DNA of 52,904 bases from Paludibacteraceae bacterium (GCA_024401555.1 JAKSKV010000022.1:1-52904), one strand, 5' to 3'. Positions 7,988 through 15,306 are shown, counted from the stretch's first letter. Numbers and translations: made by a program. Notes: generated by a model not told the origin, from the letters alone.

Positions 7988-8306
7988 TTGTGTTCTCCTA
8001 ACAACCTCCTCGCATATCCTATATATCCTCATCATCCTCATCCACCCTGCCTATCCTCGCTTCGCATATTCCACCCCGCACATCCTCGCTTCGCTCGGAT
8101 CTACGGGGCTATACAAATAGCGTCTTGCAGAAGCATAGATGACCCTCCCATCAGCGTCCGGAGGACGCTATCTCTGTAACCCCGTACATACACGACACAA
8201 TAAGAAGGGGACGTACGGGGGAGCAGTAGCATAGAATAAACGCAGATGAAAACACAGACACGATACATACAATATCAGCGTCAATAGAGGGTAGGGTACA
8301 TACGCT
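7988..8306. other. Non-coding stretch: CT-rich direct repeats, then the left flanking repeat
   Basis: No convincing gene. 8005-8100 holds imprecise repeats of tatcctc, catcctc and cctcgcttcgc. 8101-8199 is the left copy of a dispersed hairpin repeat, entered separately. 8200-8300 has a further partial copy of the cgtacgggg segment (8211-8220). Confidence 0.6.
8101..8199. repeat. Left flanking repeat: two inverted copies of a tacgggg...tagcgtc hairpin unit
   Basis: A plus-strand unit (8101-8136, containing GGGGCTATACAAATAG and AGCGTCTTGC) faces a minus-strand unit (8153-8190) whose hairpin is AGCGTCC-gga-GGACGCT (8153-8169). The segment 8153-8201 matches 13656-13704 in the same orientation at 43 of 49 positions. 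These direct copies bracket the seven-gene operon 8307-13471. Confidence 0.75.
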
Positions 8307-8555
8307 CTATTCTACACCTAATTGCTCTGCAAACACTTTGTCTACAATTGCACCAATTTTTGACCTGTCAACATCTACACCCATATGTAAATGCATTTGA
8401 TAAATATTATCAATAATTCCTTCCTTTTGTTCTTGAATAATAGGATGATTAATATCTATTTCTTTAGACTCAATATGCTCCTTCAACACATTCACTTGAC
8501 TAGTCAAATAATCCATAATGTAAATATTAGAACGACTACCACAAATTTTACTCAA
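8307..8555 (-). CDS. Small hypothetical protein, last gene of the accessory operon
   Basis: Up to 82 residues from a TTG at 8555 that overlaps the stop of the preceding gene. An ATG at 8516 would give 69 residues (MDYLTSQVNVLKEH...) and is an equally good start. No signal peptide or membrane segment is seen. The sequence looks mainly helical and acidic, with segments such as KEHIESKEIDINHPIIQEQK and GAIVDKVFAEQLGVE. I do not recognise a family. Overlap with the upstream gene suggests translation as part of the operon. Confidence 0.55.
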   Translation of the reverse strand: MSKICGSRSNIYIMDYLTSQVNVLKEHIESKEIDINHPIIQEQKEGIIDNIYQMHLHMGVDVDRSKIGAIVDKVFAEQLGVE

Positions 8556-9006
8556 CCTTTACATAATAAATAAAAACCTCTTTATCTTCCTGAGTGAAAT
8601 TTGTCAGTAACTCAACAGCCTCTGTCCAGCCAAACGACTTTTCATTAATCCTTTCTATCATTTCGGTTTCAGAAGTTCCATCACCATTTTCCTTCGACGA
8701 AATCACAAGGTCACTAGTGATTTGAGATCCATTAAAGAAACGACTTACTTGAGCAGTCGCTTTAACACTTGCCACACGAAACATAACACTCTCATTTGTA
8801 TATTTTGACTTATCTAATGTCAACACTGAGAGCAAATATGAATTTTCGTAGTCAGTGAATAACTTCACACCCTCAAATGGCTTTGACTCATACATTCTTG
8901 TTAAAAAATTTGTCATCTCGATCTTTTCCGAGTTATAACTTTGTGAAAAAATCGTCAAACTTGAAAACAGAAAAAAAAATATTAGTTTACAGGTTTTCAT
9001 AACCAT
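8548..9006 (-). CDS. Exported hypothetical protein of the accessory operon
   Basis: The 152-residue protein begins with a signal peptide, best started at the second Met (MKTCKLIFFFLFSSLTIFSQS, third residue of the frame), with cleavage near SQS. The mature part is about 125 residues with alternating beta-like segments (SYLLSVLTLDKSKY, VMFRVASVKATAQVSRFF, EVFIYYVKVE). There is no lipobox. Function unknown. A gap of 62 nt separates it from the FlgT-N-like gene upstream, and its stop overlaps the start of the gene downstream. A periplasmic or surface location is inferred from the signal peptide only. Confidence 0.7.
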   Translation of the reverse strand: MVMKTCKLIFFFLFSSLTIFSQSYNSEKIEMTNFLTRMYESKPFEGVKLFTDYENSYLLSVLTLDKSKYTNESVMFRVASVKATAQVSRFFNGSQITSDLVISSKENGDGTSETEMIERINEKSFGWTEAVELLTNFTQEDKEVFIYYVKVE

Positions 9007-9068
9007 AAATTTTATAAAACTATGAAAAAAAAAGACACTAACAATTAAGATTTTTAAACTTCACCAAT

Positions 9069-10469
9069 TTATTCCCTCTTGGGTATAGGAGAGAAAAACA
9101 GTTTATAGTCGTCTTTCAATTTTATATATTTATTTCTGGGGCGATCATAATACAAAGACTGTAACAGTCTCAAGTAACGTCCATAATCCCCCCCCGTATA
9201 TATCATACCATTTTTAATAGAATTATCTATATAAAGTTGTTCTTTATCAAAATCTACACCCATAATATCTTTCATATCTACTTCATAAGGAGAACGTTTT
9301 ACTCGATGCAAAAGAATATCAAACGACAATCCATGTTCTGAAGATGTCGCAATTTTGAGATTAGACAGTTTTCCCATCTCTGCCTTAGAATATGGGATTT
9401 CGAGTTTACAAATAATACAAGTACCAGCCATCACCTTCTCGTAATTATTGTCAAATTTATGGATTAAATCATCATCATATCCTTTTGATGGGGTTGCATT
9501 GATTAGTGAATAATCAATAGGTTGAACAGAAAAGAATCCGTGAGACAAATGGCATGAAGATAATTTTCTATCATCATTACTACCTAATTTGCGTTTCACA
9601 TAAACTTCGTTCCCTATATTATCTGTAATAACAAATCTAGTACAAACTGATGAAAGATACATTTTTTTCGCAACTTCGAATAAATCTAGCATTAATTGAA
9701 TATCATACAAGTTTAAACCAAACTGTTTATACTTATCCATCTCAGATAAAGACGGCTTAAGCTCTTTCAATCCATTATTAATTGAACTGATAAAAGGTCT
9801 CATGTTATTATTGGGTTTACACACGACTGTAACAGGAACATAAAATCTTCCATCCCGCCCCCCATAAGGCTCTGCAGTTTGTATTTCATAATCCACCAAA
9901 TCTGGAGCATTTTCAAAAATCGTCAAAAAGAAATGCCTCATTGCCGTCACTTTACTTTTCAAATTCAAGTCAGCAATTTTACTGTTCATCATGAAAGTTG
10001 CCCCTGATAATTCTGTTTCCATACCTTTACTTTTAGCATAATTTACCAACTTGGTGATGCTTATCGTTGCATTTATCATGACGGAAACATTGCCATTCGG
10101 CAATACTGAGGACGAGATCTCACTATATCTATGTACATTACCTCGGGAAATTGTAACAATTTCATCCGACACTAAATCATCATTTAGAACTTCAGTTTTT
10201 GAAGATACAAAAGTGCCGAATGTTTGTTCTAACGCACTTCTCAATGCGGCCTTAATAGCGTCCTCTTTGGTTTTCCCATCTCCATAAGAAGAAACAGTCA
10301 CAACGTCACCTGGGTCGCCTTGAGATTGTTGTCCAGGCATTAATATTGAATTGTTAGCATGGGAAGCACTAGAATTATTACCTTTCACTTGCTTCCCATA
10401 TGCAACACTTATTGCAAAAAAAGACAATAAAAACAATAATACACAATATCTATTCATAATCATAAACAT
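9069..10469 (-). CDS. Exported protein with FlgT-N/LPP20-like domain
   Basis: 466 residues from the first of three clustered ATGs (10469, 10463, 10457); each leaves a signal peptide ending near SVAYG. After a short Ser/Asn-rich linker, residues 55-140 read VVTVSSYGDGKTKEDAIKAA and continue through EQTFGTFVSS, LVSDEIVTISRG and a VSVMINATISITKL strand. This pattern (a glycine turn, a long helix ending in a conserved VG/FG, then two strands) is what I know from the N-terminal domain of flagellar FlgT and from LPP20/CsgG-associated envelope proteins. The remaining 320 residues are unrecognised. No flagellar genes are present, so a different envelope assembly is likely. Gene spacing (20 nt) suggests co-transcription with the upstream coiled-coil protein. 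Confidence 0.68.
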   Translation of the reverse strand: MFMIMNRYCVLLFLLSFFAISVAYGKQVKGNNSSASHANNSILMPGQQSQGDPGDVVTVSSYGDGKTKEDAIKAALRSALEQTFGTFVSSKTEVLNDDLVSDEIVTISRGNVHRYSEISSSVLPNGNVSVMINATISITKLVNYAKSKGMETELSGATFMMNSKIADLNLKSKVTAMRHFFLTIFENAPDLVDYEIQTAEPYGGRDGRFYVPVTVVCKPNNNMRPFISSINNGLKELKPSLSEMDKYKQFGLNLYDIQLMLDLFEVAKKMYLSSVCTRFVITDNIGNEVYVKRKLGSNDDRKLSSCHLSHGFFSVQPIDYSLINATPSKGYDDDLIHKFDNNYEKVMAGTCIICKLEIPYSKAEMGKLSNLKIATSSEHGLSFDILLHRVKRSPYEVDMKDIMGVDFDKEQLYIDNSIKNGMIYTGGDYGRYLRLLQSLYYDRPRNKYIKLKDDYKLFFSPIPKRE

Positions 10470-10489
10470 TAAATTCGTTATAACTTATA

Positions 10490-11593
10490 TTACCATAAAT
10501 ACACCACCTCGTACTGCGTTTGAGGCTGATTCTTCGCATACTCTAAACCAACTTGACGGCATGCCTCAATTGTTTGTTTTCTGCTTTCTATATCTGCAGC
10601 TTGTTGTTTCTGCCTATATTGGTTATCAGCTTGTTGCTGGAGCAATCTTCTTTCATTGTCAGCCTGTTGTTGTTTCGCACGATATTCATTATCTGCTTGC
10701 TGCTGAACAGCTCTTGCAGCATCATCACGCTTTTGTTTCTCCACATCATCTTTGTATTTCTGCATTTTAAACTCCCACTCTTTCTTCTCATCTGCCCTTA
10801 GTTTTCTATTGATTTCAGATTGCAAAGCTTCAACAGAAGATTGACTTGGCGTCCCTGCCGGAATTTTAGCCATAATATCAGCGACTATCGAAGCGCCAGA
10901 CGCATTGGGCGATTCACTCCATCTCGTTTGTGCTTCCTGCAGAAGTTGTGCAGCATCTGAGTTAATTTTTTCAGTATTGTACTGAATCATTAAATCCTGA
11001 CACTCGTCAGAACAATCACAGATCTCAGGCACTTGCATAAGTGCGTATATAGCTGCGTCATAATCTCTCATAGCAGCCGAGTTAGCGGCTTCTTGTTTTA
11101 TTTGAGCACATCTCCTCGTGTAATAATCAACAATCTTTTGCTTTGCTCGATTAAGGAAATCCACAATCTCCTTATTCTTTGTCTTTATTCCCGTTATCCC
11201 CGAAATGAAAGCTTTGTTCTCATTGATTCCCACACCAATAACAGAAATAGTAGTTGATTCGTACACTTTGTTTTCTATCAAATCTCCAATCATGAATGTA
11301 AAATCCATATTCATGGAAACTCGTTGAGGAGGGCCGTATGTGATGTCTTTTGATAGAATACTAACTTTTGACGTTATGACAAAACGATTATTAGGATCCG
11401 TCTCAGCTACACCATTAGAAGTTATCATCTGAGTCATCTTGTTCTCAAGTTGTTTCAGTGCTTCGTTGGGTATATTATCTCTTTGCGGCTGAACAACTCT
11501 AACAAATATCTTATCGAATGATCCCTGTGAATAGACTGTACACGGAATCAGGCAACATATAAAGATCCAAAAAGAAAAAAATGTTTTTCCCAT
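10490..11593 (-). CDS. Exported protein with Gln/Ala-rich hendecad-like coiled coil
   Basis: 367 residues with a signal peptide (cleavage near VYSQ, residue 23). Residues 27-125 form a mixed alpha/beta domain (FVRVVQPQRDNIPNEALKQL, then FVITSKVSIL and MNMDFTFMIGD) that recalls small envelope assembly domains of the LpoB/CsgG type, without certainty. Residues 155-225 look like TPR-type helices (RDYDAAIYALMQVPE). Residues 296-340 repeat an 11-residue unit around QQQADNxYR four times (10574-10708 in DNA). That unit predicts a long coiled coil or helical rod. The gene lies 12 nt downstream of the next exported protein. Function unknown; a structural or scaffold role in the envelope is inferred. 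Confidence 0.68.
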   Translation of the reverse strand: MGKTFFSFWIFICCLIPCTVYSQGSFDKIFVRVVQPQRDNIPNEALKQLENKMTQMITSNGVAETDPNNRFVITSKVSILSKDITYGPPQRVSMNMDFTFMIGDLIENKVYESTTISVIGVGINENKAFISGITGIKTKNKEIVDFLNRAKQKIVDYYTRRCAQIKQEAANSAAMRDYDAAIYALMQVPEICDCSDECQDLMIQYNTEKINSDAAQLLQEAQTRWSESPNASGASIVADIMAKIPAGTPSQSSVEALQSEINRKLRADEKKEWEFKMQKYKDDVEKQKRDDAARAVQQQADNEYRAKQQQADNERRLLQQQADNQYRQKQQAADIESRKQTIEACRQVGLEYAKNQPQTQYEVVYLW

Positions 11594-11605
11594 ACTTTCA
11601 TAAAT

Positions 11606-12616
11606 TTATTGTTCTCCTAGTACAATAATCGCTTCACCTAACCCTCTAGTCATAAGTTTGCCTGGAATTCCAAAAGAATTCTTTAAATATTTCACCAATC
11701 CAGACGCAAAAGACCTTGCATCCAAACTTCTTCCCGACTCATTTTGTAAAGGGATACGAACTTGCTCAAACTGCATAAAGTTTTCAGTGGCATCTGTTAG
11801 ATTGAAATTTCCACCAACCGTATTTGAATGCATCCAATCCTCTATTATCTCTGATAGTTGTGTCCCATTGAAGTCACTTTCTAAATCCTCAGACCAATCA
11901 TTCCATCTTTTTATTGTTAAAATAGTCTCTCTACCTTTGGTATTAATGTCTTTATAGAAAGCGACCATTTGTCTGTCAAACTCTTTTATGTTTGCCTTCA
12001 CCGCATCTTCTAGAAGGACAGGAACAATTTCGGAAGAAGCACTGCCTGTACCAGTAGAAGTTCCAACTCTCTTACTCGTGTAAGAATCAAAAGCCTCTAA
12101 TGTAAATGATACAGATTTGTTGGAACCCTCCCTATTTACTTTCCACCATATTTGAATCAATATATCTGCTTTCGCCCTTTTTTTCAAAATATCAAGAGGG
12201 CTCTCTGCCAATGATGCTCCTGCGTTTTTTGACATTGTTACATTATCCTCGGCCTGACGCTGATTGATAGCTCTTAATTCTTGTTCGACATCTTTTATAC
12301 TATAACCCAAATCTGTTAATATACCACCAACTTTACTGATAACCTGCCCTAACTCAGTATCTTCTTGAAAAGCCTGTAAATAATTTGGAACTTTTACCTT
12401 AGTTCCCTGATTATCCCATGTGGTCATAAAATAACGCATGGTACACCAATTATCACTTGGCAATATCATGATTGTTGGTTTTTTCTGTGATGAAGAATTT
12501 TGAACGACATTTACCGTTTCTATTTCTTTCCCTTTTCCCTTGGCATAACTCAAATCTACGATCGATAAACATGCCAGTAAAACAATAACTATTTTTCTCA
12601 TAACAATCATATCCAT
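11606..12616 (-). CDS. Exported hypothetical protein (DUF6175-like appearance)
   Basis: 336 residues from ATG 12616; the sixth residue (ATG at 12601, MRKIVIVLLACLSIVDLSYA) gives the cleanest signal peptide. The mature domain opens with KPTIMILPSDNWCTMRYFMT, a strand and loop typical of proteins that share a fold with TolB-N/CsgG-type assembly domains. It continues with RAKADILIQIWWKVNREG and a C-terminal GLGEAIIVLGEQ strand. I recall similar Bacteroidales proteins annotated as DUF6175 but could not check. It starts 3 nt after the stop of the HEPN-like gene and is 12 nt from the next gene, so it is firmly in the operon. Confidence 0.68.
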   Translation of the reverse strand: MDMIVMRKIVIVLLACLSIVDLSYAKGKGKEIETVNVVQNSSSQKKPTIMILPSDNWCTMRYFMTTWDNQGTKVKVPNYLQAFQEDTELGQVISKVGGILTDLGYSIKDVEQELRAINQRQAEDNVTMSKNAGASLAESPLDILKKRAKADILIQIWWKVNREGSNKSVSFTLEAFDSYTSKRVGTSTGTGSASSEIVPVLLEDAVKANIKEFDRQMVAFYKDINTKGRETILTIKRWNDWSEDLESDFNGTQLSEIIEDWMHSNTVGGNFNLTDATENFMQFEQVRIPLQNESGRSLDARSFASGLVKYLKNSFGIPGKLMTRGLGEAIIVLGEQ

Positions 12617-12619
12617 ATC

Positions 12620-13135
12620 TTACTTTGATTTACAATTTGACGTACTTCCTGATATAGAAGATGCTTCCGAGGATGTCTCGATGGGATTTACTTCAAAAAT
12701 CAGTTCATCTAAATCTTTCTTGCATTTCCCATCTTTCTGAAGATCTTCCCATGCTTTCTTTATGTTTGACAGAAGCGACTGTGCACCTATAATAGGGACT
12801 TTACCATTTCCAAATTCATCATCAACTGCACTGACTCTGATGGAAGCACTAGGCAACATTGAGTGCAACAAGCCACAGCGAAGCAATCCATACAAATCAA
12901 TCTTTTTGTATGCCTGTAAGCCGTCTAAATCAAGTGCTTTATTAAAAAGTTTTTTACTCTTATTCTTGCCGTTTCTCCATCGAGCTTTTTCACACATACA
13001 AATCCCCAGGAACTCAATCATAGAGCACATAATCCAAAATGCGACATAAGGATGATTGCCCTTTGTCAGAGATTCCACCTCAGTTAACAATCCCTTAAAA
13101 AAATCCTTAGAACTTTTCTTCATACTGTGAGACAA
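12620..13135 (-). CDS. Cytosolic protein with HEPN-like R-x4-H motif
   Basis: 171 residues, no signal peptide, mostly helical. Residues 82-95 read YGLLRCGLLHSMLP; Arg86 and His91 give the R-x4-H spacing that marks HEPN domains, where this motif forms an RNase active site or a degenerate remnant. Upstream helices include VAFWIMCSMIEFLGICMC. The C-terminal 35 residues are Ser-rich and probably disordered. It is the second gene of an operon otherwise made mainly of exported proteins, which is odd for a HEPN protein. The call rests on one motif and helix layout only. It could simply be a helical family without nuclease activity. Confidence 0.55.
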   Translation of the reverse strand: MSHSMKKSSKDFFKGLLTEVESLTKGNHPYVAFWIMCSMIEFLGICMCEKARWRNGKNKSKKLFNKALDLDGLQAYKKIDLYGLLRCGLLHSMLPSASIRVSAVDDEFGNGKVPIIGAQSLLSNIKKAWEDLQKDGKCKKDLDELIFEVNPIETSSEASSISGSTSNCKSK

Positions 13136-13162
13136 ACTATTTCTGTATTACTATCTAACCAG

Positions 13163-13471
13163 TCATTGTTCATTTACATATTGTAAACACTCGGACACGA
13201 ATTGAATCAATTGATTCCTTCCTCGTACATCATCTAACCGCAAAATATAAGAATCAATTCTGTCTTTTTCTGGATGTGAAGTCTTATAATAATCAAGTGC
13301 CACCAAAAGAAAAGCATAAAGTTTTCCAAATTCTACACCATTAGTATAACCCCTAGACGCTAAATATTTATTTGCGTAATTAGCATCTACACCGGCATAT
13401 TTCGCTCTTTGGCAATTATAAAGAGTCCGTAATAACAACTCGTAAGCCATAGGAAAGTTTTCTTCATTCAT
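13163..13471 (-). CDS. Small helical hypothetical protein, first gene of the accessory operon
   Basis: 102 residues, no signal peptide, mainly helical, rich in Tyr (AYELLLRTLYNCQRAKYAG, LVALDYYKTSHPEKD). The start MNEENFPMAYELL follows a good minus-strand promoter at 13501-13531, with a leader of about 25 nt. Not a family I recognise. As first gene of the operon and next to the HEPN-like gene (27 nt apart) it may work with that protein in the cytosol. Confidence 0.62.
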   Translation of the reverse strand: MNEENFPMAYELLLRTLYNCQRAKYAGVDANYANKYLASRGYTNGVEFGKLYAFLLVALDYYKTSHPEKDRIDSYILRLDDVRGRNQLIQFVSECLQYVNEQ

Positions 13472-13500
13472 ATGAGTAATTTATTTAATTAACATTTTTA

Positions 13501-13531
13501 CAAATATAGAGACGCATATCCTGCAAACAAA
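13501..13531 (-). promoter_or_regulatory. Promoter of the seven-gene accessory operon
   Basis: On the minus strand TATATTTG (13501-13508) with TTTG (13528-13531) exactly 19 nt upstream, a full match to the Bacteroidetes consensus. It drives genes 13471 to 8307. Confidence 0.75.
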
Positions 13532-13629
13532 GAAACCACCGTAACATATTCATTTACACTATCATACATTTATTTACACAGTTGTGTATAATATTCTTAT
13601 ACACCATATCAACCAGACCGACACTTGTA

Positions 13630-13704
13630 GCGTCTTTTAGACGCACTAATCCCCCAGCGTCTGCAAGACGCTACCTCTATAACCCCGTACATACACGACA
13701 CGAT
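13630..13704. repeat. Right flanking repeat with two hairpins
   Basis: Hairpin GCGTCT-ttt-AGACGC (13630-13644) precedes AGCGTCT-gca-AGACGCT (13656-13672) and the shared ataaccccgtacatacac segment. 13656-13704 matches 8153-8201 as a direct repeat at 43 of 49 positions. The seventh stem pair is C-G in the left copy and T-A here, a compensatory change. Confidence 0.75.
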
Positions 13705-13706
13705 AG

Positions 13707-13980
13707 TGGCGGTGGATGTGCAGGGCTGTGAGCGCCACGACTGTAGAGTGGATGTGCAGGGCTGTGAGCGCCACGGCAGCAGACACGACAGTGTAGTGTA
13801 TGTGCGGGGCAGTGACCGGCAAGACTGTAGAGTGGATGTGCAGGGCTGTGAGCGCCACGGCAGCAGAGCGGATGTGCCCACGGCAGCAGACACGACAGTG
13901 TAGTGTATGTGCGGGGAGATGCGAATATGGGCATACGGACAACGACAGACATGACAGTGTAGCATATATGCATGTAGATG
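13707..13980. repeat. GC-rich degenerate minisatellite
   Basis: About seven imperfect units of roughly 35 bp, each built from gtggatgtgcagggctgtg, an agcgccacg segment and a cgactgtag or cagcagacacgacagtgtag end. Units become more diverged to the right. Base composition contrasts sharply with the AT-rich surroundings. Unequal unit length and the absence of spacers rule out a CRISPR array. Confidence 0.7.
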
Positions 13981-14027
13981 GGTGAGATAATATACAACTG
14001 TGAAGTGTGTATATAACAAATTTTATA

Positions 14028-14035
14028 TATCTTTG
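14028..14035 (+). promoter_or_regulatory. -7 element of the toxin-antitoxin operon
   Basis: TATCTTTG, 30 nt before the antitoxin ATG. No convincing -33 element. Confidence 0.55.
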
Positions 14036-14064
14036 TGCTATCATTCCGTTAACACTTATATAAC

Positions 14065-14346
14065 ATGGAAACGATTACAGACAAAAAAATATTCACTGGC
14101 TTTAGGCTTAAAGAGAGTCTTATTCAAGATCTTAAACGTCTTGCAACAGGCTCCAATAGAAGTCTCAACAATTACGTAGAAACGTTGCTGACAAAATTCG
14201 TTGACGCGGAAAAAGATGAGGCCACAGCATTAAGCAAGGAAGAACTGATAGAAAAGGTAGCAAGATCAGAAAAAGAAACCAAGGATGGTGAGGGTATCGT
14301 CATCCGCAACAAGGAAGAACTGGAAAAATTTTTAAATGAACTATGA
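14065..14346 (+). CDS. Ribbon-helix-helix-type antitoxin
   Basis: 93 residues. The first 45 read like a MetJ/Arc-type ribbon-helix-helix: a strand (KIFTGFRLKESLIQDLKRLA), then GSNRSLNNYVETLLTKF. An acidic, flexible C-terminal half follows, suited to wrapping and neutralising the toxin. It overlaps the YoeB-like toxin gene by 4 nt (ATGA), the classic toxin-antitoxin coupling. It probably binds its own promoter (14028-14035) with the toxin. RHH antitoxins paired with YoeB-type toxins occur, although the textbook partner YefM is of another fold. Confidence 0.85.
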   Translation: METITDKKIFTGFRLKESLIQDLKRLATGSNRSLNNYVETLLTKFVDAEKDEATALSKEELIEKVARSEKETKDGEGIVIRNKEELEKFLNEL

Positions 14347-14618
14347 AATACGAAATAATCATCTCACCTGTTGCCAAAGAAGATATCCAAAAACTAAAAA
14401 GAAGCGAACCTAGTGCATTCAAAAAATTGGCCAAATTATTGCTTGAGTTAGGAGAACACCCTGAGACCGGCACTGGAAAACCTGAAAAATTAAAAGGCGA
14501 TCTTTCGGGTAAATGGTCAAGACGTATTACTGACAAGCATCGAATTATCTATAGTATAGATAACAGTATCATCAATGTTATCGTGTTAAGTTGCTGGGGA
14601 CATTATGAAGATAAATAA
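14343..14618 (+). CDS. yoeB: YoeB/Txe-family mRNA interferase toxin
   Basis: 91 residues, normal length for the family. Residues 46-90 hold the signature GKPEKLKGDLSGKWSRRI, then TDKHRIIYSID and VLSCWGHYED. Expected catalytic residues correspond to Glu48, Arg67 and His87. The family cleaves mRNA in the ribosomal A site. The toxin appears intact. It lies immediately outside the right flanking repeat and minisatellite, and ends 6 nt from the convergent XRE gene. Confidence 0.92.
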   Translation: MKYEIIISPVAKEDIQKLKRSEPSAFKKLAKLLLELGEHPETGTGKPEKLKGDLSGKWSRRITDKHRIIYSIDNSIINVIVLSCWGHYEDK

Positions 14619-14624
14619 ATATCG

Positions 14625-14846
14625 CTACCCCTTCCCAAATGTATCTCCGCTCAAATCCTTAAAAAAATCATGTTTTAACTCTATTGATATCTTCGCAAGT
14701 AAAGCGGTATCACAGCTCTCCCTCGTAAAAATATCATAAACATTCTGCCGATTGCAATGAAGATGCTTCGCCAGCCAAGAAGGGCCACGTTCCTGCCGTT
14801 CCATCTCCGCTTTTATTAATTTCCCTATATGTACAGCCATAGGCAT
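14625..14846 (-). CDS. Small XRE-family helix-turn-helix protein
   Basis: 73 residues from ATG 14846 (or Met3 at 14840). An HTH is visible: GPSWLAKHLHCNRQNVYDIF, with SWLAKHL as the first helix and CNRQNVYDIF as the recognition helix. The tail is FFKDLSGDTFGKG. The family binds DNA as a Cro/C1-type regulator; the target is unknown. The start codon directly follows six T at the end of a 300-nt structured leader (14847-15153), so expression is probably controlled at RNA level. Confidence 0.8.
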   Translation of the reverse strand: MPMAVHIGKLIKAEMERQERGPSWLAKHLHCNRQNVYDIFTRESCDTALLAKISIELKHDFFKDLSGDTFGKG

Positions 14847-15153
14847 AAAAAAGGCGTGTAACTACCATCTGTTTATTGAACAGCCAGGGAAACCGCCAAG
14901 CAACCCCACACAACGATAAACAAAGGCAGCTCACGCCCCAAAGGACGCAAGCCCACTTCCATTTATTCCGTTGTGTACAGTATGCTGAAAGATTTGGCGG
15001 TTTTCGGCTATATGTTCAGAATGAATGAATAAAGCTCACTTATATTTTCAAGACAGTATTTACATCATATTCAAAATCCAAATTAGTACATTAAACACTT
15101 GACCGCTCTTCCCCTCCTTCGGCACACGGTCTGTTTGCCAACAGGCAAACCCA
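14847..15153 (-). ncRNA. Structured leader or small RNA upstream of the XRE gene
   Basis: Read on the minus strand, a -7 box TACCTTTG (15157-15164) is followed at once by hairpin GTTTGCC-tgtt-GGCAAAC (15133-15150). Further on is a rod of three stacked stems: 14994-15002 with 14891-14899 (9 bp, perfect), 14969-14976 with 14908-14915 (8 bp, perfect), and a 10-bp apical stem 14943-14952 with 14929-14938 (three G-U pairs). The first two stems are separated by an asymmetric loop of 17 and 8 nt. The RNA ends in UUUUUU at 14852-14847. The rod with an internal bubble recalls 6S RNA. It could equally be an attenuator, because CACGCC just before the U run can pair with GGCGTG of the apical stem. No open frame explains it. 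Confidence 0.5.
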
Positions 15154-15306
15154 TCACAAAGGTACAAAATCATTAATTATTACGAACACCTTTCATCACG
15201 ACTATCACCCTATTCATCTTATAAATCGAAAATTTCGTCGATAATTGTTGCACACAACTAAACATGTCGTTACTTTAGCCGTACAAACTTTTAAAATAGT
15301 ATGATT
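15154..15306. promoter_or_regulatory. Divergent promoters of the leader RNA and the lipoprotein gene
   Basis: Minus strand: TACCTTTG at 15157-15164. Plus strand: TACTTTAG (15271-15278, one mismatch to TAnnTTTG) with TTG at 15248-15250, 20 nt upstream. Small palindromes lie at 15227-15237 (cgaaaatttcg) and 15246-15257 (gttgcacacaac). Confidence 0.45.

Larger units (their letters stand above)
13532..14064. other. Non-coding stretch with right flanking repeat, minisatellite and toxin-antitoxin promoter
   Basis: No gene seen. The long minus-strand open frames here are products of the GC-rich tandem repeat. In order: an AT-rich segment with a tgtgtataa...ttatacac hairpin (13577-13603), two short hairpins and the right flanking repeat (13630-13704), a degenerate GC-rich tandem repeat (13707-13980), and TATCTTTG (14028-14035) upstream of the antitoxin gene. 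Confidence 0.65.

Noticed and set aside
8153-8169. Hairpins of the flanking repeat as integron attC sites
   Set aside because: No integrase gene, no R-box consensus, and stems too short.
13707-13980. Possible CRISPR array
   Set aside because: Units differ in length, run directly into each other without unique spacers, and no cas genes are near.
13609-14044. Three overlapping minus-strand reading frames of 106-136 codons rich in Thr, His, Ser and Cys
   Set aside because: They are produced by the GC-rich tandem repeat in all three frames, lack starts near promoters, and have repeat-like composition.
14065-14618. Toxin-antitoxin pair as part of the seven-gene operon's mobile cassette
   Set aside because: It lies outside the right flanking repeat and on the other strand with its own promoter; proximity alone is not evidence.
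14734-14934. Minus-strand reading frame of 66 codons overlapping the XRE gene
   Set aside because: It runs through the structured leader and the HTH gene in another frame; base pairing explains the sequence better than coding.
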